A DNA stretch of 5,126 nucleotides from the NCBI GenBank assembly GCA_035533275.1, contig DATLUD010000052.1:1-5126 (forward strand), read 5' to 3'. The notes beneath the pieces are model-generated. The model saw only the letters and a program-made list of their open reading frames with translations, had not been told where the DNA came from and did no database searches. Source of the stretch: SCRA01 sp035533275 (GTDB taxonomy: Bacteria; Vulcanimicrobiota; Vulcanimicrobiia; Vulcanimicrobiales; SCRA01). Of this stretch, positions 1-4,539 are shown one piece after another (within the stretch, counting starts at the first letter, position 1; each line of letters opens with the position of its first letter). The position numbers were made by a program, and so were the translations under genes.

Positions 1-296
1 GTGGAGACTCGCTCATTGGCCGGCGCCTCTACCCGCTGCTGGCGGGCGCGGGCTTGCACGTGGAGAGTGTCTCGCCGCGCATGGTGTACGTGGATGCGCG
101 CTTTCCGGCGCTCGTGGAGGGATTCGTGCGAAGGACGATCACCGCCATGGTGGAGGGCATCCGCGAGAGCGCGATCGGCATGGGGCTGAGCGACGCCGCC
201 ACGTTCGACCAGGGGATTGCCGACCTGCGCAAGCTCGCCGACTCGCCGGAGGGGACCTTCTGCTACACGTTCTTCAAAGCCGTGGCGATCCGCTAG
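1..296 (+). CDS. Probable class I SAM-dependent methyltransferase, C-terminal fragment
   Basis: An open frame runs in from the left edge (first full codon at base 3) and stops with TAG at 294-296, giving 97 residues. The start and the SAM-binding Rossmann motifs lie outside the window. The visible part has the order I recall for the C-terminal end of one group of small-molecule methyltransferases: an IGRRLYPLL helix, the strand SPRMVYVD, a helical stretch with AMVEGIRE, and a final strand CYTFFKAVAIR. The substrate cannot be told from this end. The gene converges on the RES/Xre module and is separated from it by about 180 bases that hold two hairpins. It is probably a neighbouring chromosomal gene rather than part of the TA cluster. 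The family call rests on remembered C-terminal similarity only. Confidence 0.6.
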   Translation, partial: GDSLIGRRLYPLLAGAGLHVESVSPRMVYVDARFPALVEGFVRRTITAMVEGIRESAIGMGLSDAATFDQGIADLRKLADSPEGTFCYTFFKAVAIR

Positions 297-343
297 GCTA
301 CGACCAAGCGCTCACGGCTGCTGTGGTTCCTTGCATTGGTTCG

Positions 344-383
344 CGACCAGGCCGTTAGCCAGGGGAGCTAGCGCGGCTGGTCG
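344..383 (+). terminator. Long hairpin downstream of the methyltransferase
   Basis: The arms CGACCAG (344-350) and CTGGTCG (377-383) pair perfectly. They continue after a bulged G with CCG/CGG and then TAGC/GCTA around a seven-base loop. The hairpin starts 47 bases after the methyltransferase stop. No U-tract follows, so intrinsic termination is uncertain, although such hairpins are common between convergent genes in GC-rich genomes. A second, weaker inverted repeat (AGCGAG 436-441, CTCGCT 459-464) lies just beyond the RES stop and could serve the opposite strand. I see no gene in 297-474. Confidence 0.45.
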
Positions 384-474
384 ATGTAGGTACTTGGCGA
401 AATTCGGGCGCGCGGCGAGAATCCAGTCGGAGTGCAGCGAGCGCGAGGCGTCTCGTCACTCGCTCATGCCGTGA

Positions 475-999
475 CTAGGCCAAGCCAAGATACCAGCGTT
501 CGAAGGGCTCTCGCGTCCCTGGATGGTGAAGGTGGAGATGGGAGTCGAAGATGGCCAGCTCCTCGCCGTTCGGCCGCGCGGCCGAGCGCGCCGCGACGCC
601 GGCTTCCCCTGCATCTTTCGCCGCGCGCCCGATGGTCTGGCAGACGTCATGTTCGCACCCGGTCGGATAAGAGGCGGGAAGATGAAGCGCCTCGAGGCCC
701 CGGTCGCTGCACGCGTCGACGAATGCGTGCTCGTCGACCGCGACGTGCAGGAGATACGGCAGCATCGACGGTTGGAGATCGTCGAAGGTGACCGCGTCGC
801 CGAACTGTTGGTACAAGGAACGGCGGGCGTTCGCAGCCGCGACATCGACCGTGCGGTTCAGGTAGAGCGCACCGAACTCACCGGGAGGATTCCAGCGGCC
901 TCCATGGCGCTTGGCGTATGACGTGTCGGCGGGGTTCGCCCATGTGGGGTCGCAGACTCTGTAGTATAGGCCGCCGCGCGTGACGTGCGCGAAGGTCAC
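475..999 (-). CDS. RES-domain toxin of a RES/Xre toxin-antitoxin pair
   Basis: This 174-residue protein starts at GTG (999-997), which overlaps the antitoxin stop as GTGA. The frame stays open for 75 more codons upstream, but that stretch is antisense-like and lies inside the antitoxin gene, so the coupled GTG is preferred. The RES signature is clear: YYRVCDP (12-18), GGRWNPPGEFGALYL (33-47), an SYPTG segment, and a C-terminal GVAARSAA...GEELAIFD stretch. Known RES toxins (ParT, MbcT, Res of Pseudomonas putida) degrade or transfer NAD+ and arrest growth until bound by their antitoxin. Arg35 and Tyr46 fit two conserved active-site positions. The place usually held by Glu is Asn57, in an AAANARR stretch. 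The ORF has no frameshift and looks intact. Confidence 0.9.
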   Translation of the reverse strand: MTFAHVTRGGLYYRVCDPTWANPADTSYAKRHGGRWNPPGEFGALYLNRTVDVAAANARRSLYQQFGDAVTFDDLQPSMLPYLLHVAVDEHAFVDACSDRGLEALHLPASYPTGCEHDVCQTIGRAAKDAGEAGVAARSAARPNGEELAIFDSHLHLHHPGTREPFERWYLGLA

Positions 1000-1415
1000 G
1001 CTGCTGGATGGTAGGAGAAGGCGCGCTCGAGCATATCGAGCACGGGTGCGACACCGCGCGTGGCGAGGGCTTGGACGATGCTCTGCCCTTCGAGGCCAGG
1101 CAGAGGGGCGCGGACGATCTGCGGCAGGCGCTCCGGCTTGAAGCGCCGCTGGAGCGTGGCGGCCAGCCCCGCGATCCGCTCGACATCGGCGACGCGGTTG
1201 ACGGGGACGCCCTTGGCGTACCAATCGTCGATCGCTTGGCGCGTGACGCCGCCGAGCAGGCGGCCGAGCTCGGTCTTGTTGAGGGCGAAGGCGTGCTGGA
1301 TGCGAGCGAGCGCCCGGGTGCTCCGGCGGGCATACGCGCGGGCGAAGGCGCGATCGATGGCTGACCGATCGAGCGTGACGCGCAGGCCTCTGGAGTGGAC
1401 GATCACGCGCTTCAT
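996..1415 (-). CDS. Xre/MbcA/ParS-type antitoxin of the RES module
   Basis: This 139-residue protein starts at ATG 1415-1413. An upstream in-frame start at 1454 is less likely because it would place the promoter and operator inside the gene. Residues 46-80 form a helix-turn-helix: NKTELGRLLG, then VTRQAIDDWYAKGVPVNRVADVERI cut at a turn, with the recognition helix near 58-66. Residues 94-133 resemble the C-terminal toxin-binding domain of this antitoxin group (DUF2384-like): a FKPERLPQIVR lead, then LEGQSIVQALATRG and a VLDMLERAF helix. The protein should bind and neutralise RES and repress its own promoter through the CGCAAG array upstream. It is first in the operon and overlaps the toxin start by four bases. 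Confidence 0.85.
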   Translation of the reverse strand: MKRVIVHSRGLRVTLDRSAIDRAFARAYARRSTRALARIQHAFALNKTELGRLLGGVTRQAIDDWYAKGVPVNRVADVERIAGLAATLQRRFKPERLPQIVRAPLPGLEGQSIVQALATRGVAPVLDMLERAFSYHPAA

Positions 1416-1421
1416 TTTTCC

Positions 1422-1450
1422 AGCATAGCGCAAGTCATCCGCAAGCGCAA
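1422..1450 (-). promoter_or_regulatory. Promoter of the RES/Xre operon, probably leaderless
   Basis: On the minus strand TTGCGC (1450-1445) and TATGCT (1427-1422) are separated by 17 bases. The -10 match is good (four of six) and the -35 is weak (three of six). Only six bases separate the -10 box from the A of the antitoxin ATG at 1415, which places transcription start at or next to the start codon. No clear Shine-Dalgarno sequence is present apart from a GGA just upstream. The -35 box lies within the CGCAAG array and the -10 box lies just outside it, consistent with repression by occlusion. Confidence 0.5.
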
Positions 1451-1462
1451 GCAATACGCAAG
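1429..1462. promoter_or_regulatory. Operator of four phased CGCAAG repeats
   Basis: Four exact copies of CGCAAG (CTTGCG on the coding strand of the antitoxin) start at 1429, 1440, 1446 and 1457. The spacing is 11, 6 and 11, so the array is two tandem 17-bp units, each with two boxes one helical turn apart. The array covers the -35 element of the antitoxin promoter. This is what a multimeric HTH antitoxin such as Xre/ParS would be expected to bind. The repeat is visible directly; the binding protein is inferred from position. Confidence 0.7.
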
Positions 1463-1491
1463 TAAGACCGAGAAAATCATGTTACGTCGTG

Positions 1492-1503
1492 GCCGGCGCC
1501 GGC
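1492..1503. repeat. 12-bp perfect palindrome between two divergent TA operons
   Basis: GCCGGCGCCGGC is fully self-complementary and sits between the divergent promoters of the Xre and ribbon-helix-helix genes. The heptamer GTAAGAC also occurs on each side in direct orientation (1462-1468 and 1525-1531). The palindrome could be an insulating hairpin or a chance product of high GC. No function is claimed. Confidence 0.3.
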
Positions 1504-1518
1504 TCGCGCACCGTGTGC

Positions 1519-1547
1519 TTGTCCGTAAGACATAACTGTGATACGCT
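1519..1547 (+). promoter_or_regulatory. Promoter of the ribbon-helix-helix/MazF operon, probably leaderless
   Basis: TTGTCC (1519-1524) and TACGCT (1542-1547) are 17 bases apart, and TGA directly before the -10 box gives an extended -10. The hexamer resembles TATGCT of the divergent Xre promoter. Six bases separate it from the ATG at 1554, so the mRNA probably begins at the start codon. No Shine-Dalgarno sequence is visible. Confidence 0.45.
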
Positions 1548-1553
1548 TGATGT

Positions 1554-1796
1554 ATGGCAGAGACCTTGACCATTCGGCTCGATGAGCGCGATCGCAAGAC
1601 CCTCGAAGCGGCGGCCCGCGAGCGCGGGACGGGCCTCAGTGCGTACGTTCGCGGCATCGCCGAGGCGGAGGCTCAACGCCTGCGCCGCGCCGCGATCCGG
1701 GCCGAGGGGGAGCGGGTGGTTTCCTATCTCCTCGAGCACCCGGAGGCCCAGGCCGAGCTCGAGAGCTACGGTACGCCGACCGACGAGCTGCCATGA
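1554..1796 (+). CDS. Ribbon-helix-helix antitoxin, partner of MazF
   Basis: The 80-residue protein has the ribbon-helix-helix plan. A short strand TLTIRL (4-9) would form the DNA-binding ribbon. Helix one follows (about 10-24, DERDRKTLEAAARERG), then a turn GTGLS, then helix two (29-40, SAYVRGIAEAEA). The charged C-terminal tail (about 41-80) matches the part that in MazE-like and other RHH antitoxins wraps around the toxin. ATG is the first in-frame start after the -10 box. The stop overlaps the start of the toxin gene by four bases (ATGA), so the pair is translationally coupled. It should repress its own promoter as a dimer or as a complex with the toxin. The two-gene context makes the antitoxin role likely. 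Confidence 0.85.
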   Translation: MAETLTIRLDERDRKTLEAAARERGTGLSAYVRGIAEAEAQRLRRAAIRAEGERVVSYLLEHPEAQAELESYGTPTDELP

Positions 1797-2146
1797 GACG
1801 GCCTGCGGCCGGCACCATTGTCCTGGTGGACTGGCGCGCCGGAGCCGTGCCACGCGAACCCATGAAGATCCGACCGGCGGTCGTCGTCGAGGACGACGAA
1901 CTCTTTCCCGACGCGTATCCAAATACGCTCGTCGTCCCGCTCACGCGTGATGAGGCCCTGGCATATCCTGCCTTCGCCGAGCGCATCGACCCCACAGCGC
2001 TCAATGGTGCCGAGGCGACCTCATGGGCGCTGGCGCATCACGTGACGAGCGTCTCGCTGAAGCGCGTTCAGGAGACGGCGTCGCGCATCACGGGGGATCA
2101 ATTGGCAAGTCTCCGCCGCCGCATCGCGCTTGCGCTGGGGCTGTAG
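1793..2146 (+). CDS. MazF/PemK-family endoribonuclease toxin
   Basis: The 117-residue length is normal for the family. The SH3-like barrel core is recognisable: GTIVLVDW (7-14), MKIRPAVVVEDD (24-35) and LVVPLT (46-51). Arg27 in the RP motif and Thr51 after the VVP strand fall where MazF enzymes carry their catalytic Arg and Thr/Ser. A C-terminal helix contains LKRVQETASRITGDQLASL, which matches the end of PemK proteins. MazF toxins cut single-stranded RNA at short specific sequences and stop translation; the recognition site of this one cannot be read from sequence. The start codon is set by the ATGA overlap with the antitoxin. No frame damage is seen, so the toxin is probably active. Confidence 0.88.
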   Translation: MRRPAAGTIVLVDWRAGAVPREPMKIRPAVVVEDDELFPDAYPNTLVVPLTRDEALAYPAFAERIDPTALNGAEATSWALAHHVTSVSLKRVQETASRITGDQLASLRRRIALALGL

Positions 2147-2176
2147 CGGGAGACGACCGGTACCTCTGCAACGCAT

Positions 2177-2245
2177 ATGATGTGCTCGAGATGAGCGCGC
2201 CGCATCACGGTGCGCCCGCAGGATGGTGGCGCGCTCCTCGTCGCT
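2177..2245 (-). pseudogene. Relic of a second gene A/gene B junction
   Basis: Bases 2177-2239 match 3939-4002 with only two substitutions and one indel over about 63 bases. On the minus strand the relic encodes the end of gene A (SDEERATILRAHR) followed by the start of gene B (ATG CGG CGC..., MRRAHLEHI). One base lost before the gene A stop takes that TGA out of frame. The similarity ends abruptly on both sides, at about 2245 (start of the wHTH leader) and 2177 (close to the mazF stop). It is therefore the remaining splice between two genes of a lost cassette copy. It expresses nothing recognisable. Confidence 0.8.
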
Positions 2246-2251
2246 TGGTTG

Positions 2252-2289
2252 CCTCGCTTTGCTCACGGCGAGGTTCGGGGCCCTCCCCG
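2252..2289 (+). terminator. Two adjacent hairpins between mazF and the wHTH operon
   Basis: CCTCGC (2252-2257) pairs with GCGAGG (2268-2273) around a ten-base loop. Directly after it CGGGG (2276-2280) pairs with CCCCG (2285-2289) around CCCT. Neither is followed by a U-tract. They could end mazF transcription or insulate the wHTH promoter. Apart from these and the relic at 2177-2245, I see no gene between 2147 and 2384. Confidence 0.3.
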
Positions 2290-2314
2290 TGACCCGGCGA
2301 GGAAGGATGCTAGA

Positions 2315-2354
2315 TACTACTGAAAAGTAGTAGATATGCCACAATATAGTAGTA
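2315..2354. promoter_or_regulatory. Three-box AGTAGTA operator upstream of the wHTH gene
   Basis: TACTACT (2315-2321) and AGTAGTA (2326-2332) form a perfect seven-base inverted repeat around GAAA. A third exact AGTAGTA lies at 2348-2354. Box centres are at 2318, 2329 and 2351, which is 11 and then 22 bases apart, so all three face the same side of the helix. The third box overlaps a TATAGT -10 candidate. This is a likely binding site for the adjacent winged-helix regulator. As RNA the first two boxes would make a stem with a GNRA-type GAAA loop, but their position upstream of the -10 candidates argues for a DNA operator. Confidence 0.65.
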
Positions 2355-2378
2355 AGTTGGCCGCATCTGGGCAATAAT
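2345..2378 (+). promoter_or_regulatory. Candidate -10 elements for the wHTH/nucleotidyltransferase operon
   Basis: Two options are visible. TATAGT at 2345-2350 overlaps the third operator box and has a weak -35 candidate CTGAAA at 2320-2325 (19-base spacer). AATAAT at 2373-2378 (five of six to consensus) lies six bases from the ATG at 2385, the same leaderless geometry as the other two antitoxin promoters, but lacks a convincing -35. No strong Shine-Dalgarno sequence precedes the ATG. Confidence 0.4.
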
Positions 2379-2384
2379 GCGGGC

Positions 2385-2744
2385 ATGGGCCTGACAGCAG
2401 CGGAAAGCCCAGACGAGAGGCGAGGCCTTCGCACTTTCGGGTCGGCATTGAGGACCGGGATCCTGGTGCTCACGGCGGGCCTTGGCGACTCCTACCCCAG
2501 CGAGCTTGCCCGATTGCTGGGCGTTCGCACATCCGTCGTTCAACGGGCGGTGAAGGAACTCGAATACGAAGGACTCCTGGCCACGCAGCCTCGCATCGGC
2601 ATTCGGCGCGTGACGATCGACCCGCGGCGGTTCGGCGCGAAGGAGCTCATCGCGTATCTCGAGCGGCTGGCGGCGGCACCTCCGTACTCGACGATCCTCG
2701 ATGCTTACCGCCGACGCCCGCGGCGCCAAGGGAAGCCGTTGTGA
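2385..2744 (+). CDS. Winged helix-turn-helix regulator, probable antitoxin of the nucleotidyltransferase
   Basis: This 119-residue protein has one winged-helix domain. A leading helix lies around residues 20-31 (SALRTGILVLTA), then SYPSELARLLGV (36-47), then a recognition helix TSVVQRAVKELEYEGLL (49-65), and a wing ending in IRRVTID (73-79). The C-terminal helix ELIAYLERLAA may serve dimerisation or partner binding. The plan resembles ArsR/MarR-like regulators often found just before small nucleotidyltransferase genes. The stop overlaps the GTG start of the next gene (GTGA), so the two are coupled. By analogy with AbiE-type pairs (wHTH antitoxin, nucleotidyltransferase toxin), I infer that it represses its own operon through the AGTAGTA boxes. 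It lacks the extra C-terminal domain of classic AbiEi, so the AbiE comparison is functional analogy only. Confidence 0.75.
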   Translation: MGLTAAESPDERRGLRTFGSALRTGILVLTAGLGDSYPSELARLLGVRTSVVQRAVKELEYEGLLATQPRIGIRRVTIDPRRFGAKELIAYLERLAAAPPYSTILDAYRRRPRRQGKPL

Positions 2745-3301
2745 TTCGATCGCACACACCGCTCGACGAAGCGTGCTTCATGGTCGGCGATGCGCTTGGG
2801 CGCTCCGGCATCGTCGCCGTGCTCACCGGAGGAAGCGCCGCAACGGTGTATGCGCCGCAGGCCTATCAGTCAGATGACATGGACTTCGTTCTCACGTTTG
2901 GGCCGGAGGGCACCGGCCGAGCGGCGGAGGCCCTAGGGGAGCTGGGATTTCGCCTTCGCGACGGCGCGTATCATCACGAAAACGGCGTCCACATTGTTGA
3001 ATTTCCTCCAGGGCCTCTTGCCGTGGGAGACGACCTCATCCACGCCTGGGATACGCTTACGCGAGACGGTCGAACGCTCACCATTCTCTCGCCGACTGAT
3101 TGCGTGCGTAACCGCTTGGCGTCATACTACTACTTCCGAGACCGCTCCGCGCTGAATGCCGCGGTTGGCGTGGCGCTTGCTCACCGGTCCCGCATCGACG
3201 TGGAGCTCGTGAGACGCTGGACTCTCCGAGAAGCAAGCGGATCGGGCGAGGAGGCGCGCATCGTCCGAATGCTCCACGAGTTTCTCGATCGCCTCGCCTA
3301 A
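2741..3301 (+). CDS. Pol-beta superfamily nucleotidyltransferase, probable toxin of a wHTH/NTase pair
   Basis: The 186-residue protein starts at GTG inside the GTGA overlap. It carries the nucleotidyltransferase signature: TGGSAATVY (29-37) forms the GG/GS loop, followed by QSDDMDF with the metal-binding pair Asp46 and Asp48. Glu87 in HIVEFPPGPLAVGDD is a good candidate for the third carboxylate. A conserved-looking C-terminal block SPTDCVRNRLASYYYFRDRSAL (117-138, with a break at residue 128) has no assigned role. Minimal nucleotidyltransferases of this kind include TA toxins that modify tRNA or partner proteins (AbiEii, MenT) and antitoxins that AMPylate HEPN toxins (MntA). No HEPN gene is visible here, so a toxin role is the simpler reading. 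The target is unknown. The gene converges with the nuclease relic, whose stop is 13 bases away. Confidence 0.75.
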   Translation: MIRSHTPLDEACFMVGDALGRSGIVAVLTGGSAATVYAPQAYQSDDMDFVLTFGPEGTGRAAEALGELGFRLRDGAYHHENGVHIVEFPPGPLAVGDDLIHAWDTLTRDGRTLTILSPTDCVRNRLASYYYFRDRSALNAAVGVALAHRSRIDVELVRRWTLREASGSGEEARIVRMLHEFLDRLA

Positions 3302-3314
3302 GCGGCGTTATCGA

Positions 3315-3442
3315 TCAGGGTTCCGGCGGCGAGAGGATGACGATGGCGGTGTGGGCATCGTCGCCCCAGACCGCAGGCCATCGTCCAGAGATCGTCGACC
3401 GTGAACGCCGCGACGCCCTGGGTGCTTAGCCTGCCCGTCGAT
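3315..3442 (-). pseudogene. Relic of a second nuclease-like gene with a large internal deletion
   Basis: Two blocks match the nuclease gene at the right edge. Bases 3315-3375 match 4540-4600 (54 of 61 identical) and encode its C-terminus (AVWGDDAHTAIVILSPPEP, then stop). Bases 3383-3432 match about 4930-4979 and encode GVAAFTVDDLWT. In this copy the blocks are joined, so about 330 bases are missing. The join also changes the reading frame, so no functional product can be made. In the C-terminal block four of six codon differences from the better copy are silent, which suggests divergence under selection before the deletion. The relic lies directly after gene B on the same strand. Confidence 0.85.
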
Positions 3443-3448
3443 GGCGCG

Positions 3449-3967
3449 CTAGGGCCCGGGACGGCGTAGCTCCGGATCTTGAAAGCGCAGGGATTCCAAG
3501 CGTTCGACAAAGCCGTACAGGCGGCCGAGGTCGGTGCTTTCGGCTGCCATCTGCGGGATGCGGGCACGCAGCGTGGCAGTGTCGACGAGGCCCGTGCGCG
3601 CCGCAGCCTCGCAATAGCGTAGGTCCTTCTCCGGCCGGCGGCGAGCTTGGCAAGGATGAGGTCGTGGATTTCGAGACACCACCCGATCGCGTCGCCGGTG
3701 TTCTCGTTGCGGAGCGGCACGAGCCGATCCATCCATCCCGCCGGCGCGATGGCAGTCTCCGGGCCTACGGTGCTCGCGTAGTAGCCGAAGCGATCGTGAA
3801 ACGGCGAGGTTCTTCGGAAAGATGTCGGCCTCCATCGATACGGTGAGCGCCGCCGGCGGATCTGAGAGTTGGCCAAGAATCGCCTGGCTTCCAATGATGA
3901 CGATCTCGTTGTCGCCGCTGACACTCGCAGCGGCACGAATGATGTGCTCGAGATGAGCGCGGCGCAT
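3449..3967 (-). pseudogene. Gene B: DUF6036-like nucleotidyltransferase, disrupted
   Basis: The start ATG (3967) overlaps the stop of gene A by one base (TGATG). Residues 1-53 give a normal N-terminus: a helix MRRAHLEHIIRAA, the loop IIGSQAILGQ (GS at 26-27) and SMEADIFPKN with the acidic pair Glu46/Asp48. The family continuation then appears in another frame from about 3807 (SPFHDRFGYYAS, AIAPAGWMDRLVPLRNENTG, CLEIHDLILAKLAAGR) and returns to the first frame after 3632 (KDLRYCEAAARTGLVDTATLRARIP). I recall intact relatives having roughly 14 more residues between KN and SPF, so a deletion not divisible by three occurred at about 3808. A single base is lost at 3629-3632. The two shifts cancel, so the frame stays open for 172 codons but codes about 59 wrong residues. 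The enzyme is probably dead unless the sequence is in error. Confidence 0.8.
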
Positions 3968-4440
3968 CAGCGGTGCGCCCGCAGGATGGCGGCGCGCTCC
4001 TCATCCGACAGGACGCCGGTGAAGGGGCTCGACTGCCGGAGGCGCGTCGCTCGCTGGCCCGAGCTGCGCAAGAATCGGACGATCTCGCGGGTGTCGCGAG
4101 AGAGGATGCGGCTCCACTCCTCGAGGTAGGTCTCCTGCTGTCCCATCGACCGCCAGCGCGCGATGTTGTCGCGCGCGCGGACGACAAGGGTAGGGTCGCT
4201 TTCGATCTTGGCTGCGACGAGCCGGTGGTAGGCCATGCTCCGGCGATCAACGCTCACGTGGGGATTATCCCGGCCGCGCCGCCGCAGGTACGACCGAGCA
4301 TTGTGTTCCGCCGCGCGGTGGGCATCGGAGCAGAAGCGTGGCGACCTGCCGCGGGTAAGAGCGGCGGCCACTCGCTGGGCCGGTATCTCCCCGCCGCAAT
4401 GGGCGCAGCGGAAGTGCTGCCCAATGGTCTCAGAAATCAT
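3967..4440 (-). CDS. Gene A: zinc-ribbon plus helical antitoxin-like protein
   Basis: The ATG at 4440 opens an intact 157-residue frame. The N-terminal third looks like a small zinc-binding module: CAHC (Cys12, Cys15), then RFCSDAHRAAEHN with Cys37 and His41 or His46 as possible ligands, followed by a basic patch SYLRRRGR (50-57) that could touch nucleic acid. The remainder is helical: HRLVAAKIESDPTLVVRARD, an IARW segment, YLEEWSRIL, and a C-terminal RLRQSSPFTGVLSDEER motif. I recall proteins with this C-terminal part directly upstream of DUF6036-type nucleotidyltransferases, so A is read as the antitoxin or partner of gene B. The tail SDEERAxILRAHR is preserved in the relic at 2177-2245. 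The frame is undamaged although both flanking genes are. A direct function is not known. Confidence 0.7.
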   Translation of the reverse strand: MISETIGQHFRCAHCGGEIPAQRVAAALTRGRSPRFCSDAHRAAEHNARSYLRRRGRDNPHVSVDRRSMAYHRLVAAKIESDPTLVVRARDNIARWRSMGQQETYLEEWSRILSRDTREIVRFLRSSGQRATRLRQSSPFTGVLSDEERAAILRAHR

Positions 4441-4455
4441 ATAGTGTCACTATAT
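4439..4455. promoter_or_regulatory. 17-bp palindromic operator at the gene A start
   Basis: ATATAGTGTCACTATAT is a perfect palindrome with eight-base arms around one central base. It reaches into the start codon of gene A and covers the TATAGT -10 box, so a bound dimer would block both transcription and the start region. AT-rich symmetry of this kind stands out in GC-rich surroundings. Autoregulation by A, or by A with B, is inferred from position. Confidence 0.65.
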
Positions 4456-4478
4456 CATTTTCGAGAAGCCGCTAGCAA
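4449..4478 (-). promoter_or_regulatory. Promoter of the gene A/B operon
   Basis: On the minus strand TTGCTA (4478-4473, four of six to consensus) and TATAGT (4454-4449, five of six) are separated by 18 bases. Eight bases lie between the -10 box and the ATG at 4440, so the leader would be about one or two bases long. The same TATAGT hexamer occurs in the wHTH promoter region. Gene A/B is thus transcribed independently of the nuclease gene that ends about 100 bases upstream. Confidence 0.55.
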
Positions 4479-4539
4479 GACCAGGGCGCGGCCTACCTCG
4501 CCTGTGTCGCAACGACAGCGGGGTAGGGGGACGGCCGGG

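Noticed and set aside
523..921. Open frame on the + strand opposite the RES gene
   Set aside because: It mirrors the RES coding sequence and has no family features of its own.
1000..1224. An N-terminal extension of the RES toxin by 75 codons
   Set aside because: The extra residues are Arg/Pro/Ala-rich antisense-like sequence lying inside the antitoxin gene. The GTG in the GTGA overlap gives a normal RES length and TA-style coupling.
1429..1462. CGCAAG repeats as a CRISPR array or origin iterons
   Set aside because: The units are only six bases, the spacers are five bases or absent, there is no cas or replication gene, and the site lies exactly on an antitoxin promoter.
3125..3133. TACTACTAC in the nucleotidyltransferase gene as a further operator box
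   Set aside because: It encodes three Tyr codons in a conserved-looking protein segment and has no phased partner nearby.
2294..3339. CCGGCGAGGAAGGATG (2294-2309) and CCGGCGGCGAGAGGATG (3323-3339) as flanking repeats of the wHTH/NTase insertion
   Set aside because: The match needs gaps and the second copy is part of the nuclease coding sequence. GC-rich chance similarity is as likely.
3298..3936. A 212-codon open frame on the minus strand that could be called one gene
   Set aside because: It joins the out-of-frame middle of gene B to the GVAAFTVDDL part of the nuclease relic. It has no matching start context and is a composite of two damaged genes.
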